DNA of 64,000 nucleotides from Bradyrhizobium sp. SZCCT0231 (lineage in GTDB: Bacteria > Pseudomonadota > Alphaproteobacteria > Rhizobiales > Xanthobacteraceae): positions 1,054,001 through 1,118,000 of the forward strand of contig NZ_JAFCKP010000001.1 in assembly GCF_018130245.1 (NCBI RefSeq). The letters are read 5' to 3'. Made by a program: the position numbers and the translations under genes. The notes under the pieces are model-generated. The model was not told the DNA's origin. It worked only from the letters and a program-made list of their open reading frames with translations, and searched no databases. Within the stretch, counting starts at the first letter, position 1. Each line of letters starts with the position of its first letter. This document shows positions 18,798-25,952 of this stretch, in pieces.

Positions 18798-19225
18798 GTG
18801 ACGACGCAGGCGAAGACACAAGCCGGCCGGGCGACAGCAATGTCGCGGATTACAAGCTCATCCTGCGGCGGGCTCTCGACAACCGGCCGTCCGGGACGCG
18901 GTTGAAGCTCGCGGCCGCGCTCGGCAAGAACCGCTCCTTCGTGAGCCAGATCACCAATCCGGCCTATCTGGTGCCGATTCCGGCGAAGCATGTCCCCATT
19001 ATCTTCGAGGTCTGCCATCTCGCAGGTACTGAGCGTGCGGCGTTCCTCGAAGCATATGGCCGCGCGCATCCGGGGCGGCTGCGCGGCGCCCATCGCGAGG
19101 CGCGCACGCGCATCGTTACCGTGACCGTGCCAGATCTCGGCGACGACAAGAAGAATCGCGCGCTCGAGCAGCTCATCGTCGACTTTGCTGCCCAGCTCGC
19201 CCGCTACGCCGAAAGCATCGGCTGA
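18794..19225 (+). CDS. Small HTH-like protein inside the DHA-kinase operon
   Basis: 143 residues, ATGA overlap with the enzyme I gene. No confident family assignment. Residues about 20-60 (LILRRALDNRPSGTRLKLAA, then ALGKNRSFVSQITNP) resemble a helix-turn-helix of lambda-repressor type, where KNRSFVSQITN would be the recognition helix. The C-terminus (DDKKNRALEQLIVDFAAQLA) is probably helical. Embedded between EI and dhaK with a 40-bp gap after it, so it may regulate this operon or sense kinase state. An ordinary hypothetical protein remains possible. Confidence 0.65.
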   Translation: MSDDAGEDTSRPGDSNVADYKLILRRALDNRPSGTRLKLAAALGKNRSFVSQITNPAYLVPIPAKHVPIIFEVCHLAGTERAAFLEAYGRAHPGRLRGAHREARTRIVTVTVPDLGDDKKNRALEQLIVDFAAQLARYAESIG

Positions 19226-19265
19226 CGAATTCGAAACGCAAAAAAAGGATAACCGGGAGGACGCC

Positions 19266-20255
19266 ATGAAAAAGCTGATCAACAGCGCCGACACGGTGCT
19301 CGAAGAGAGTCTCGACGGGTTGGCGGCTGCACATGCTGACATCCTGCTGCTCGGCGCCGAGCGGAAGTTCGTGCGCCGCCGCACGCTAAAGCCGGGCAAG
19401 GTCGCGCTCATCTCTGGCGGCGGCTCCGGCCATGAACCGCTCCACGCCGGCTTTGTCGGCCACGGCATGCTCGATGCCGCCTGTCCGGGCCAGGTCTTCA
19501 CGTCGCCGACACCGGATCAGATGATCGAGGCGGCTGAGGCCGTCGACACCGGGGCAGGCGTGCTCCTCATCGTCAAGAATTACGAAGGCGATGTGATGAA
19601 TTTCACCATGGCCGCCGAGATGGCCGGGCGCGAGGTCGCAAGCGTCGTGACCAACGACGATGTCGCGGTCGAGAAATCGACCTACACGACCGGCCGTCGC
19701 GGTGTCGCCGGCACGCTGATCGTGGAAAAGATGGTCGGCGCCGCTGCTGAAAGGGGAATGCCGCTCGCCGCGCTCAAGACGCTCGGCGACGACGTCAATC
19801 GACGCACCCGCTCGATGGGGGTGGCGCTGCTGCCGTGCACGGTTCCGGCGGCGGGCCGGCCGAACTTCACCCTGGCCGACAACGAAATGGAAATGGGCGT
19901 CGGTATTCATGGCGAGCCGGGTCGCCGCCGGGTGCCGCTGGCATCGGCCGATGCCATTGCTGCCGAGATGCTCAATGCGATCCTGGGCGATCTCGCGCCG
20001 AGCAAGGGCAGCGAGGCCCTGCTTCTAGTCAACGGGTTCGGTGCGACGCCTCTCCTCGAACTCTATCTGATGGCCAACAGCGCCAAGCGCATTCTGGATG
20101 GCGCCGGTATCACGGCGACGCGCTTCCTCACCGGCTCCTATGTGACGTCTCTCGACATGGCCGGTGCTTCGATCACCGTTTCAGTGCTCGACGGTCAGGC
20201 AAAAGAGTTGTGGGACGCCCCAGTGCATACCGCGGCGCTACGCTGGGGTATCTGA
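19266..20255 (+). CDS. dhaK: Dihydroxyacetone kinase subunit K (substrate-binding)
   Basis: 329 residues, full length, with GGGAGG just upstream. The substrate-site motif ISGGGSGHEPLHAGFVG lies at about residues 49-65 and the covalent dihydroxyacetone-binding His is in MGVGIHGEPGR (residue 215). NYEGDVMNF and the C-terminal TRFLTGSYVTSLDMAG block are also family-typical. Forms dihydroxyacetone phosphate with DhaL. Last gene of the operon; it comes after, not before, dhaL and the phosphotransfer genes. Confidence 0.92.
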   Translation: MKKLINSADTVLEESLDGLAAAHADILLLGAERKFVRRRTLKPGKVALISGGGSGHEPLHAGFVGHGMLDAACPGQVFTSPTPDQMIEAAEAVDTGAGVLLIVKNYEGDVMNFTMAAEMAGREVASVVTNDDVAVEKSTYTTGRRGVAGTLIVEKMVGAAAERGMPLAALKTLGDDVNRRTRSMGVALLPCTVPAAGRPNFTLADNEMEMGVGIHGEPGRRRVPLASADAIAAEMLNAILGDLAPSKGSEALLLVNGFGATPLLELYLMANSAKRILDGAGITATRFLTGSYVTSLDMAGASITVSVLDGQAKELWDAPVHTAALRWGI

Positions 20256-20276
20256 TGGATCGAAGCGAGAGGTCAG

Positions 20277-20339
20277 ATTTTCAGTTGGCTAGAAGGCGCC
20301 TTGTGCATGACGTGTGCACCGGGAGATCAAGAGAAATCT
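20277..20339 (+). repeat. Dispersed direct repeat, right copy
   Basis: Same orientation as 9549-9600, with 23 identical bases at 20310-20332 and an extra 11 bases (CCTTGTGCATG) at about 20299-20309. It starts 21 bp after the dhaK stop, so the two copies sit on either side of the importer/kinase operon about 10.7 kb apart. Confidence 0.7.
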
Positions 20340-20627
20340 CATTACGGCCGGTCTGAGCGGGCCTTGAAGTGGATGACTTCGTATCGGCTCGGTGGATGGG
20401 TTCGACAACAAGTTTTGAGGGCAGGGATAAGAGACTTCAAGCCGATGTTCCGCTCGCGATCAGCGGATCACCGCTCCTCCAACCTGATCTTGCTAACGAT
20501 CTGATACTATAGCGTGTTCTTCAGACATGGTGTCATTTCCACGCTTTAGCCAGGAACGTCGGCGAGGCACCGGGCGTGGTGGGTGTGAAAGGGCGCCCGC
20601 CGGCCAGTGTTGGTGGGCTCTGCGGGC
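20340..20627. other. Non-coding stretch after the right repeat copy
   Basis: About 290 bp with no reading frame that has a ribosome site or a recognisable product. It may continue the element represented by the repeat at 20277-20339, but I cannot identify it. Confidence 0.4.
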
Positions 20628-20723
20628 TTACCAGCGCGCGGCGATCGTACCGGCACCCCACGCCAGAGACCAAATCGTCGGCGTGCATGCCGCGATGATC
20701 GCGCAAATCCGAAGTCCGTTCAT
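20628..20723 (-). CDS. 31-residue hydrophobic small protein
   Basis: ATG at 20723 reading leftward, TAA at 20628. The product MNGLRICAIIAACTPTIWSL plus LAWGAGTIAARW-type tail is short, hydrophobic and could span a membrane once. A good AGGAGA site (complement of 20729-20734) sits five bases before the start, which is the main reason to call it. No family recognised. It could be a real small membrane peptide or a chance ORF. Confidence 0.45.
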   Translation of the reverse strand: MNGLRICAIIAACTPTIWSLAWGAGTIAARW

Positions 20724-20845
20724 CTCAATCTCCTATGTGGCGGGCCCGGGAGGCTCTGTCGTCCCTTAGTCGTCGAGCCATATGGCATCGTAGACCTCAC
20801 TGCACTCTTTGGTCACTGAAAGCAAAGCGAAGCGGCCCTCACGAA

Positions 20846-21104
20846 CTGGCGTCAGCTTGCATGAGCGCTGCATCCGAAGAACGTCGGATTGAACGCAAGA
20901 AAGCTGAGCGCGGGTTTTCGCGGCCTGTATGGTGCAAGTGTCTTTGGCTTCCTTCAGGAGTACCGATTGAAGCAGGCCTACGAACTGATATCGACCGGCG
21001 ACATGAGTGTGTCACAGGCGGCCTTCCACGTCGCGTACGGCCCCACCCACTTTGCAACCATTTTTCGCAAACGTTTTGGTATCTCATCCAATTGCCTGCG
21101 TTGA
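20846..21104 (+). pseudogene. Remnant of an AraC-family regulator (C-terminal DNA-binding domain)
   Basis: Translates from about 20846 into an AraC/XylS helix-turn-helix domain closely matching the intact regulator at 31983-32846 (for example YGASVFGFLQEYRL, AAFHVAYGPTHFATIFRKRF). The N-terminal ligand domain is absent, and an in-frame TGA at 20862-20864 interrupts the region that aligns with SLDALAQQVGLN. The protein end (ISSNCLR) and the sequence after it still align with the intact locus. An internal TTG at 20889 gives a 71-residue ORF, but a functional product is unlikely. Confidence 0.85.
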
Positions 21105-21124
21105 CGGCGGGTGGCACATGGCCA

Positions 21125-21192
21125 GCAGTTTTTAGGTCTCCTAATCTTGATCGAAAGCGAGAGTCCGGCGAGCGAAAGCCTGCCCCTAGGTC
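21125..21192 (+). repeat. Duplicated receptor-promoter segment, decayed copy
   Basis: Matches 32871-32938 downstream of the intact AraC gene: AGTTTTTAGG, the palindrome TTAGG-TCT-CCTAA (21132-21144), CGAAAGCGAGAGTCCGGCGA and CCCCTAGGTC. Differences are few scattered substitutions. Its presence directly after the AraC remnant shows that a whole regulator-receptor locus was once duplicated here. Confidence 0.8.
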
Positions 21193-21244
21193 GCGCGCGG
21201 GCGCTGTGCCAGTAACGAGTTCGGCGGCACTTCGTGCCGCGCGC

Positions 21245-21300
21245 TGGAAGCTGCAGTCAGTGCGACCAACCTGCTCAATGAGAAATATGTCTGCGCTTGC
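21245..21300 (+). pseudogene. Remnant of a TonB-dependent receptor 3' end
   Basis: TGGAAGCTGCAGTCAGTG followed, after an apparent one-base deletion, by a frame reading ATNLLNEKYVCAC. This matches the last strands of the intact receptor (GWKLALNVTNLFDKTYVSAC, near 35256-35320). Nearly all of the receptor gene is missing between the duplicated promoter segment (ending 21192) and this tail, so the second copy suffered a large internal deletion. Confidence 0.6.
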
Positions 21301-21396
21301 CCTCGGTCAACCAGTGCTCCTGGGGAGTCGCTCGAACGAGCAGGCCACGGCTTCCTTGAGGTCGTGACGAGCGCGCAACGGACCTGAGGATCGGGC

Positions 21397-22053
21397 ATGA
21401 AGCACGTGACGGACATCCAGATACGACAATACGCGGTCGAATTCGGTACGCGTCAAACCGAAGTACAGCGGAAGTTGCGCGAAGAGACCCTGGCGCTGCC
21501 CGAAGGCAATATGGTGACATCACCCCCTGCCGGCCAGTTGCTCGCTTTCTTGATGAAGACAATCGGTGCGAAGCGGGTGCTGGAGATCGGCACCTACACC
21601 GGCTACAGCGCGCTTGCCATGGCGCTCGCGTTGCCGCGGGACGGTCGGCTCATCACGCTAGATGCCAGCGAAGAATGGACGGCGATCGCGCGCTGTTACT
21701 GGCGGAAGGCGGGGGTGACAGACCGCGTCGCGCTTAAGCTCGGCGATGCCATCGTATCGCTCGAGCGTCTTCTTGGCGATGAAGGCGAGGGAGCGTTCGA
21801 TTTCGTCTACATCGACGCGGATAAAGAAAACTACGACACCTATTACGAGTACAGCCTGCGTTTCATCCGGCCGGCCGGATTGATTTGCTTCGATAACGTG
21901 TTCTGGGGGCGATCGGTCGCCGATCCGCAAGACCATAGCTCAGAGACCGTGGCTCTGCGCCGCCTCAATGTGAAGATCCGCGACGATGAGCGGGTAGACA
22001 TGTCCATGTTGCCGCTTGGTGACGGGATGACCCTGGTTCGCCGCCGATCCTGA
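21397..22053 (+). CDS. SAM-dependent O-methyltransferase (catechol/caffeoyl-CoA OMT family)
   Basis: 218 residues, ATG 21397 with TGAGG upstream. The SAM-binding block VLEIGTYTGYSALAMALALP is clear, followed by LITLDASEEW and the metal-site region FDFVYIDADKENYDTYYEY and ICFDNVFWGRSV. The family methylates a hydroxyl of catechol-like substrates using a divalent metal. It lies 147 bp before entC on the same strand, so the natural guess is that it acts on a 2,3-dihydroxybenzoyl compound. A detoxifying or unrelated catechol substrate is equally possible from sequence alone. Confidence 0.85.
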   Translation: MKHVTDIQIRQYAVEFGTRQTEVQRKLREETLALPEGNMVTSPPAGQLLAFLMKTIGAKRVLEIGTYTGYSALAMALALPRDGRLITLDASEEWTAIARCYWRKAGVTDRVALKLGDAIVSLERLLGDEGEGAFDFVYIDADKENYDTYYEYSLRFIRPAGLICFDNVFWGRSVADPQDHSSETVALRRLNVKIRDDERVDMSMLPLGDGMTLVRRRS

Positions 22054-22200
22054 GCGGCTGCTTTTCGTAAGCCGCGGTTGCATCCCGAAGCTGGAATAAT
22101 CGTGATGAGCAAACAGGGACCTGCCGGACCGATTGACGATCGCCGGGGCGATATCGGGGCGTAACAGGTATTTGATCCACAACGAACACCGGAGCGCAGC

Positions 22201-23409
22201 ATGGCAACTCCACTTATCTGGATAGACGAAGAGGTGCAGGCGGAGCCTGCGCTCGCTCGTCCAATTCCCTTTGTCTTCAAGACAGCCGGTGAGACGATGC
22301 TCGCGCTCGGGCAGATTGCGACCCTGGGCGATGGTGCGCTTGCGAATCTTGCGGAGCTCACGGCCGATTTCTTCGAAAAGCAAACGGAGGGGCCGGACGT
22401 CCTCGTTGGCGCTCTGCCATTTGATCCAACGCGGCCATCGTATCTTGTTCAGCCCGAACGCGTTCTTCGCGTCCAGGGGAGGCATGACATCGGCGCCATC
22501 CCCGGCCTCGGCGGTGGCACATCATCGCACGCTGTCGCCTCCAGGATCCTGTCGGTCGATCCCGACCCGGCGGCCGCCGAGTTCGCCAATGCCGTTGCTG
22601 TCGCTCTCGACCAGTTGAACGCGCCGGGGGCCACCTTGCGCAAGGTCGTCCTGTCACGCAGCCTGAAAGTGACGGCGAACCGCGATTTCTCCGCGGCCGA
22701 ACTGATGCGCAAGCTTTCCGCGGACGAAAGTGTCACGGTCTTTGCGACCCCGTTGCCAGCACGTTCGAATCGGCTCCGCAGCCTTATCGGCGCAACGCCG
22801 GAACTCCTTCTCGAGAAGCGGGGTGGGCATATCGTCTCTCATCCGCTCGCCGGCTCGGCCCGTCGGCATCTGAACGCGGAGGAGGACCGCAAGGCTGGCG
22901 CCGGACTTCTCGCCTCCGACAAGGACCGCCGCGAGCATGCAATGGTGGTCGAGTCTATCCTGGATGTCCTGGCACCGTATTGCGTCGATCTCTCGACACC
23001 CGAAGGGACCTGCTTGCGGGCAACGGCAAGCATGTGGCATCTCGGCACGCGCATCGTTGGCCAGCTCAAGGACGCTTCGCTGTCATCGGTCCATTTCGCC
23101 GGCCTCCTGCATCCGACGCCTGCGGTCTGCGGCCTGCCGCGCAATCTCGCAAACGACCAGATCGCGAAACTCGAGCCCTATGATCGGGAGTTCTACGCTG
23201 GCGCCGTCGGCTGGTGCGACTCGGCGGGTGACGGGCGCTGGCATGTATCCATCCGTTGCGCCGAACTCGACGGCAATCACGCGCGGCTCTATGCGGGCGC
23301 CGGCATCGTTCCGGGATCTACGCCGGAGGGCGAGGTGACCGAAACCTCCGCCAAGTTCCGCGCAATGCTGGATGCCTTTGGCATCGATGGCGGCAGGTTT
23401 GACGAGTGA
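22201..23409 (+). CDS. entC: Isochorismate synthase
   Basis: 402 residues. The chorismate-utilising fold is recognised from KVVLSRSLKV (catalytic Lys), TPELLLEKRGGHIVSHPLAG (general acid Glu and chorismate contact), EHAMVVESILDVLAPYC, WHLGTRIVGQL and LHPTPAVCGLP...YDREFYAGAVGW, ending in ARLYAGAGIVPGSTPEGE. Converts chorismate to isochorismate, the first step to 2,3-dihydroxybenzoate. First gene of the tight biosynthetic run; the next start is 8 bp after its stop. The N-terminal 100 residues are more divergent, as usual for the family. Confidence 0.95.
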   Translation: MATPLIWIDEEVQAEPALARPIPFVFKTAGETMLALGQIATLGDGALANLAELTADFFEKQTEGPDVLVGALPFDPTRPSYLVQPERVLRVQGRHDIGAIPGLGGGTSSHAVASRILSVDPDPAAAEFANAVAVALDQLNAPGATLRKVVLSRSLKVTANRDFSAAELMRKLSADESVTVFATPLPARSNRLRSLIGATPELLLEKRGGHIVSHPLAGSARRHLNAEEDRKAGAGLLASDKDRREHAMVVESILDVLAPYCVDLSTPEGTCLRATASMWHLGTRIVGQLKDASLSSVHFAGLLHPTPAVCGLPRNLANDQIAKLEPYDREFYAGAVGWCDSAGDGRWHVSIRCAELDGNHARLYAGAGIVPGSTPEGEVTETSAKFRAMLDAFGIDGGRFDE

Positions 23410-23417
23410 GGCCCGCC

Positions 23418-25046
23418 ATGCTGGAGCTGAAGCAAGTCTGGCCAGAGAAATGCGCTCTGCTCTATCGCGAGAAAGGCTATTGGCGCGGAGAAACCATGTT
23501 CGGCTTTCTCGCGCAGCGCGCCCGTGAGACCCCAGATCGTATTGCCGTCATTGGCGGCGAGCAACGCTGGAGCTATGCGGGGCTGCTTGAGCGAGCCAAT
23601 GAAAACGCCGCCCGCTTCCTCGCGCTCGGGCTTCGTCCGGGCGAACGGGTTGTGGTGCAATTGCCCAATATACCGGAATTCCTGTCCGTCGTTTTCGGAC
23701 TTTTTCGCGCCAATCTCATCCCGGTTTTCGCGCTTCCCGCCCACCGCGTCACCGAGATATCGCATTTCGTGGAGAAGGCGCAGGCGAGCGCTTACGTGAT
23801 CCAGGCCGTGGATGGAGGCTTCGACTACCGCGCGCTCGCCCGCGAGGTCAGGGCGCGGGCCGTCGGCCTTGGCCATGTCGTGGTGATCGGCGTAGCCGAG
23901 GAATTTCGTGCGCTTGACGATATACCTCGCAGCGAGCAGACGCTTCCACCGCTCCCTTCGCCGGCCGAAGTCGCCTTTCTGCAGATTTCGGGCGGCAGCA
24001 CGGGCCTGCCGAAGCTGATCCCGCGCACTCATGATGACTATATCTACAGCTTCCGTGCCAGCGCCGATATCTGCGGCTTGGGCAAAGACAGCGTCTTCAT
24101 GGCGGCCTTGCCGGTCGCGCATAATTTTCCGATGAGTTCGCCGGGAGTATTCGGCGCTCTCTATGCCGGCAGCCGTATCGTCATGTGCCCGTCTCCCAGT
24201 GCGGAGACGGCCTTCGCTCTGATCGAACAGGAACGAGTGACGATGACTGGCCTCGTCCCTCCGCTGGCGCTGTTATGGATGCAAGCAGCCTCGACGTCCA
24301 AGCATGACATCTCAAGTCTCGAAGTCCTGCTCGTCGGTGGTGCGAAATTCATGCCCGAGGCGGCTTCCCGCGTCGGTGCCGCGCTCGGCTGCACCTTGCA
24401 GCAGGTCTTCGGCATGGCCGAGGGACTCGTTAATTATACGCGACTCGACGATCCCGACGACATCATCGTCAACACGCAGGGCAGGCCGATCAGCCCCGAC
24501 GACGAGCTGCTGATCATCGACGATCACGGCAATCCGGTTGCCGACGGCCAGCCTGGTCAGCTGCTTACACGCGGACCCTATACCATCCGGAGCTATCACA
24601 ACGACGATGCCGCGAACGCGCGTGCCTTCACGGAGGATGGTTATTATCGCACGGGCGACATCGTTTCGCGCACGAGGGAGGGCTATCTCGTGGTGCGGGG
24701 ACGAGCGGGAGACCATATCAACCGTGCTGGCGAGAAGGTTTCCGCCGAAGAGATCGAGGATCATCTCTTGGCTCATCCCGGCGTCTTCGATGCGGCGGTG
24801 GTTTCGATCCCGGATCCCTATCTCGGTGAACGAAGTTGCGCTTTCATCATACCGAAGGGGAAGAGGCCAGGAGTGGCGGCGCTCAAGGCTTTTGTGCGTG
24901 GCCGTGGCCTCGCCGAGTTCAAGGTGCCGGACCAGATTATCTTCGTCGACGTCTTTCAGACGACGGCGGTTGGCAAAGTCAGCCGCAAGGTGCTGCGTCA
25001 GCAGCTTCGCGCGCAATTTCTCAAGACCGTACCGACGGAGGCCTGA
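23418..25046 (+). CDS. entE: 2,3-dihydroxybenzoate-AMP ligase
   Basis: 542 residues from ATG 23418 (GAGG upstream); an in-frame GTG at 23406 is possible but overlaps entC. ANL superfamily: P-loop LQISGGSTGLPKLIPRTHDDY, GMAEGLVNYTRLDDP, YRTGDIV, GRAGDHINRAGEKVSAEEIE and C-terminal catalytic Lys in TAVGKVSRKVL. The pocket sequence VAHNFPMSSPG has Asn where amino-acid-activating domains have Asp, the hallmark of aryl-acid activators such as EntE and DhbE. Adenylates 2,3-dihydroxybenzoate and loads it onto the aryl carrier protein. Confidence 0.95.
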   Translation: MLELKQVWPEKCALLYREKGYWRGETMFGFLAQRARETPDRIAVIGGEQRWSYAGLLERANENAARFLALGLRPGERVVVQLPNIPEFLSVVFGLFRANLIPVFALPAHRVTEISHFVEKAQASAYVIQAVDGGFDYRALAREVRARAVGLGHVVVIGVAEEFRALDDIPRSEQTLPPLPSPAEVAFLQISGGSTGLPKLIPRTHDDYIYSFRASADICGLGKDSVFMAALPVAHNFPMSSPGVFGALYAGSRIVMCPSPSAETAFALIEQERVTMTGLVPPLALLWMQAASTSKHDISSLEVLLVGGAKFMPEAASRVGAALGCTLQQVFGMAEGLVNYTRLDDPDDIIVNTQGRPISPDDELLIIDDHGNPVADGQPGQLLTRGPYTIRSYHNDDAANARAFTEDGYYRTGDIVSRTREGYLVVRGRAGDHINRAGEKVSAEEIEDHLLAHPGVFDAAVVSIPDPYLGERSCAFIIPKGKRPGVAALKAFVRGRGLAEFKVPDQIIFVDVFQTTAVGKVSRKVLRQQLRAQFLKTVPTEA

Positions 25047-25047
25047 C

Positions 25048-25698
25048 ATGAGGCTACCGAAAATAGCGAGTTACGAGCTTCCTCACGTCGCACAGATTCC
25101 GCTTGCACGCGCCAAATGGGACTTCGATCCCGACCGGGCCGCTCTGCTGATCCATGACATGCAAAACTACTTCGTCGGTGCTTTCGAGCCGGACGCCTCG
25201 CCGATTGCTCCGGTCATTGCCAACATCGTTCGCCTGAAAACTGCGGCGGTGACGGCGGGAATGCCGGTCTTCTATACGGCGCAGAACGGTAACCAGGATC
25301 GCCGCGACCGGGGACTCCAAGCCGATCTTTGGGGGCCGGGCATGACCACCATGCCGGAACATCAGGACATCATCGATCTGCTGCGCCCGGCGGCGGACGA
25401 TATCGTTGTCGTCAAGCATCGCTACAGCGCCTTTCAGCAGAGCAATCTTGCTGATCTCATGCGGGTGCGCGGCCGCGACCAAATCGTCATCAGCGGGATC
25501 TACGCGCATATCGGTTGTTTGATGACGGCAGGCGAGGCATTCCAACGGGACATCAAGCCGTTCTTCGTCGCTGATGCCGTGGCCGACTTCTCGCGTGAGC
25601 AACACGATATGGCCTTGAGCTATGTCGCGGCGACTTGTGGAATTCCAATGTCGATCGAGGCGCTCGTCCGCATGATGAATGGGAGGGCGGACGCATGA
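25048..25698 (+). CDS. entB: Isochorismatase (stand-alone, no carrier domain)
   Basis: 216 residues from ATG 25048, GGAGG upstream. It matches the N-terminal isochorismatase half of Ent[16 protein letters not shown] (catalytic Asp), [14 protein letters not shown] (Lys) and [19 protein letters not shown]. Hydrolyses isochorismate to 2,3-dihydro-2,3-dihydroxybenzoate and pyruvate. Unlike EntB and DhbB, the protein ends right after this domain and the aryl carrier domain is encoded by the next gene, which overlaps by 4 bp (ATGA). This is a clean split of the usual fusion. Confidence 0.93.
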   Translation: MRLPKIASYELPHVAQIPLARAKWDFDPDRAALLIHDMQNYFVGAFEPDASPIAPVIANIVRLKTAAVTAGMPVFYTAQNGNQDRRDRGLQADLWGPGMTTMPEHQDIIDLLRPAADDIVVVKHRYSAFQQSNLADLMRVRGRDQIVISGIYAHIGCLMTAGEAFQRDIKPFFVADAVADFSREQHDMALSYVAATCGIPMSIEALVRMMNGRADA

Positions 25699-25952
25699 CG
25701 AAGCCGCTCAGCCTCGACCTCATGCGCGAAGACGTCGCCGCCATGATCCATATCGGCTCCGCAGAGATCGGTGACGATGACAATCTGATGGATCTCGGAC
25801 TCGACTCGATGCGGGCCATGAACCTGGTGCTGCTGTGGCAGGAACGGGGCGTGGATCTCGATTTCTCCCAAATGGCCACGCGTCCGACGCTCGCCGGCTG
25901 GTGGCAGCTCGTCAAGCGGCACATCGACGAGATCGCGGAGGCACGATCATGA
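25695..25952 (+). CDS. Free-standing aryl carrier protein
   Basis: 85 residues. The phosphopantetheine attachment site is DLGLDSMRAMNLVLLW, with the modified Ser near residue 37, and the C-terminal TLAGWWQLV block is typical of EntB-type aryl carrier domains. It would hold dihydroxybenzoate loaded by EntE and present it to the condensation domain of the following NRPS. Starts inside the entB stop and ends inside the NRPS start, so the three are translationally coupled. The required phosphopantetheinyl transferase is not in the window. Confidence 0.92.
   Translation: MTKPLSLDLMREDVAAMIHIGSAEIGDDDNLMDLGLDSMRAMNLVLLWQERGVDLDFSQMATRPTLAGWWQLVKRHIDEIAEARS

Noticed and set aside
20277-20520. Group II intron or reverse-transcriptase remnant
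   Set aside because: The repeat looked vaguely like mobile-element leader DNA, but no reverse-transcriptase motif or domain V-like hairpin is visible. Left as an unidentified repeat.
22054-22075. Hairpin GCGGCT...AGCCGC after the methyltransferase gene as a terminator
   Set aside because: Only a 6-bp stem with a 10-base loop and no T-run after it. Not enough to separate the methyltransferase from entC transcription.
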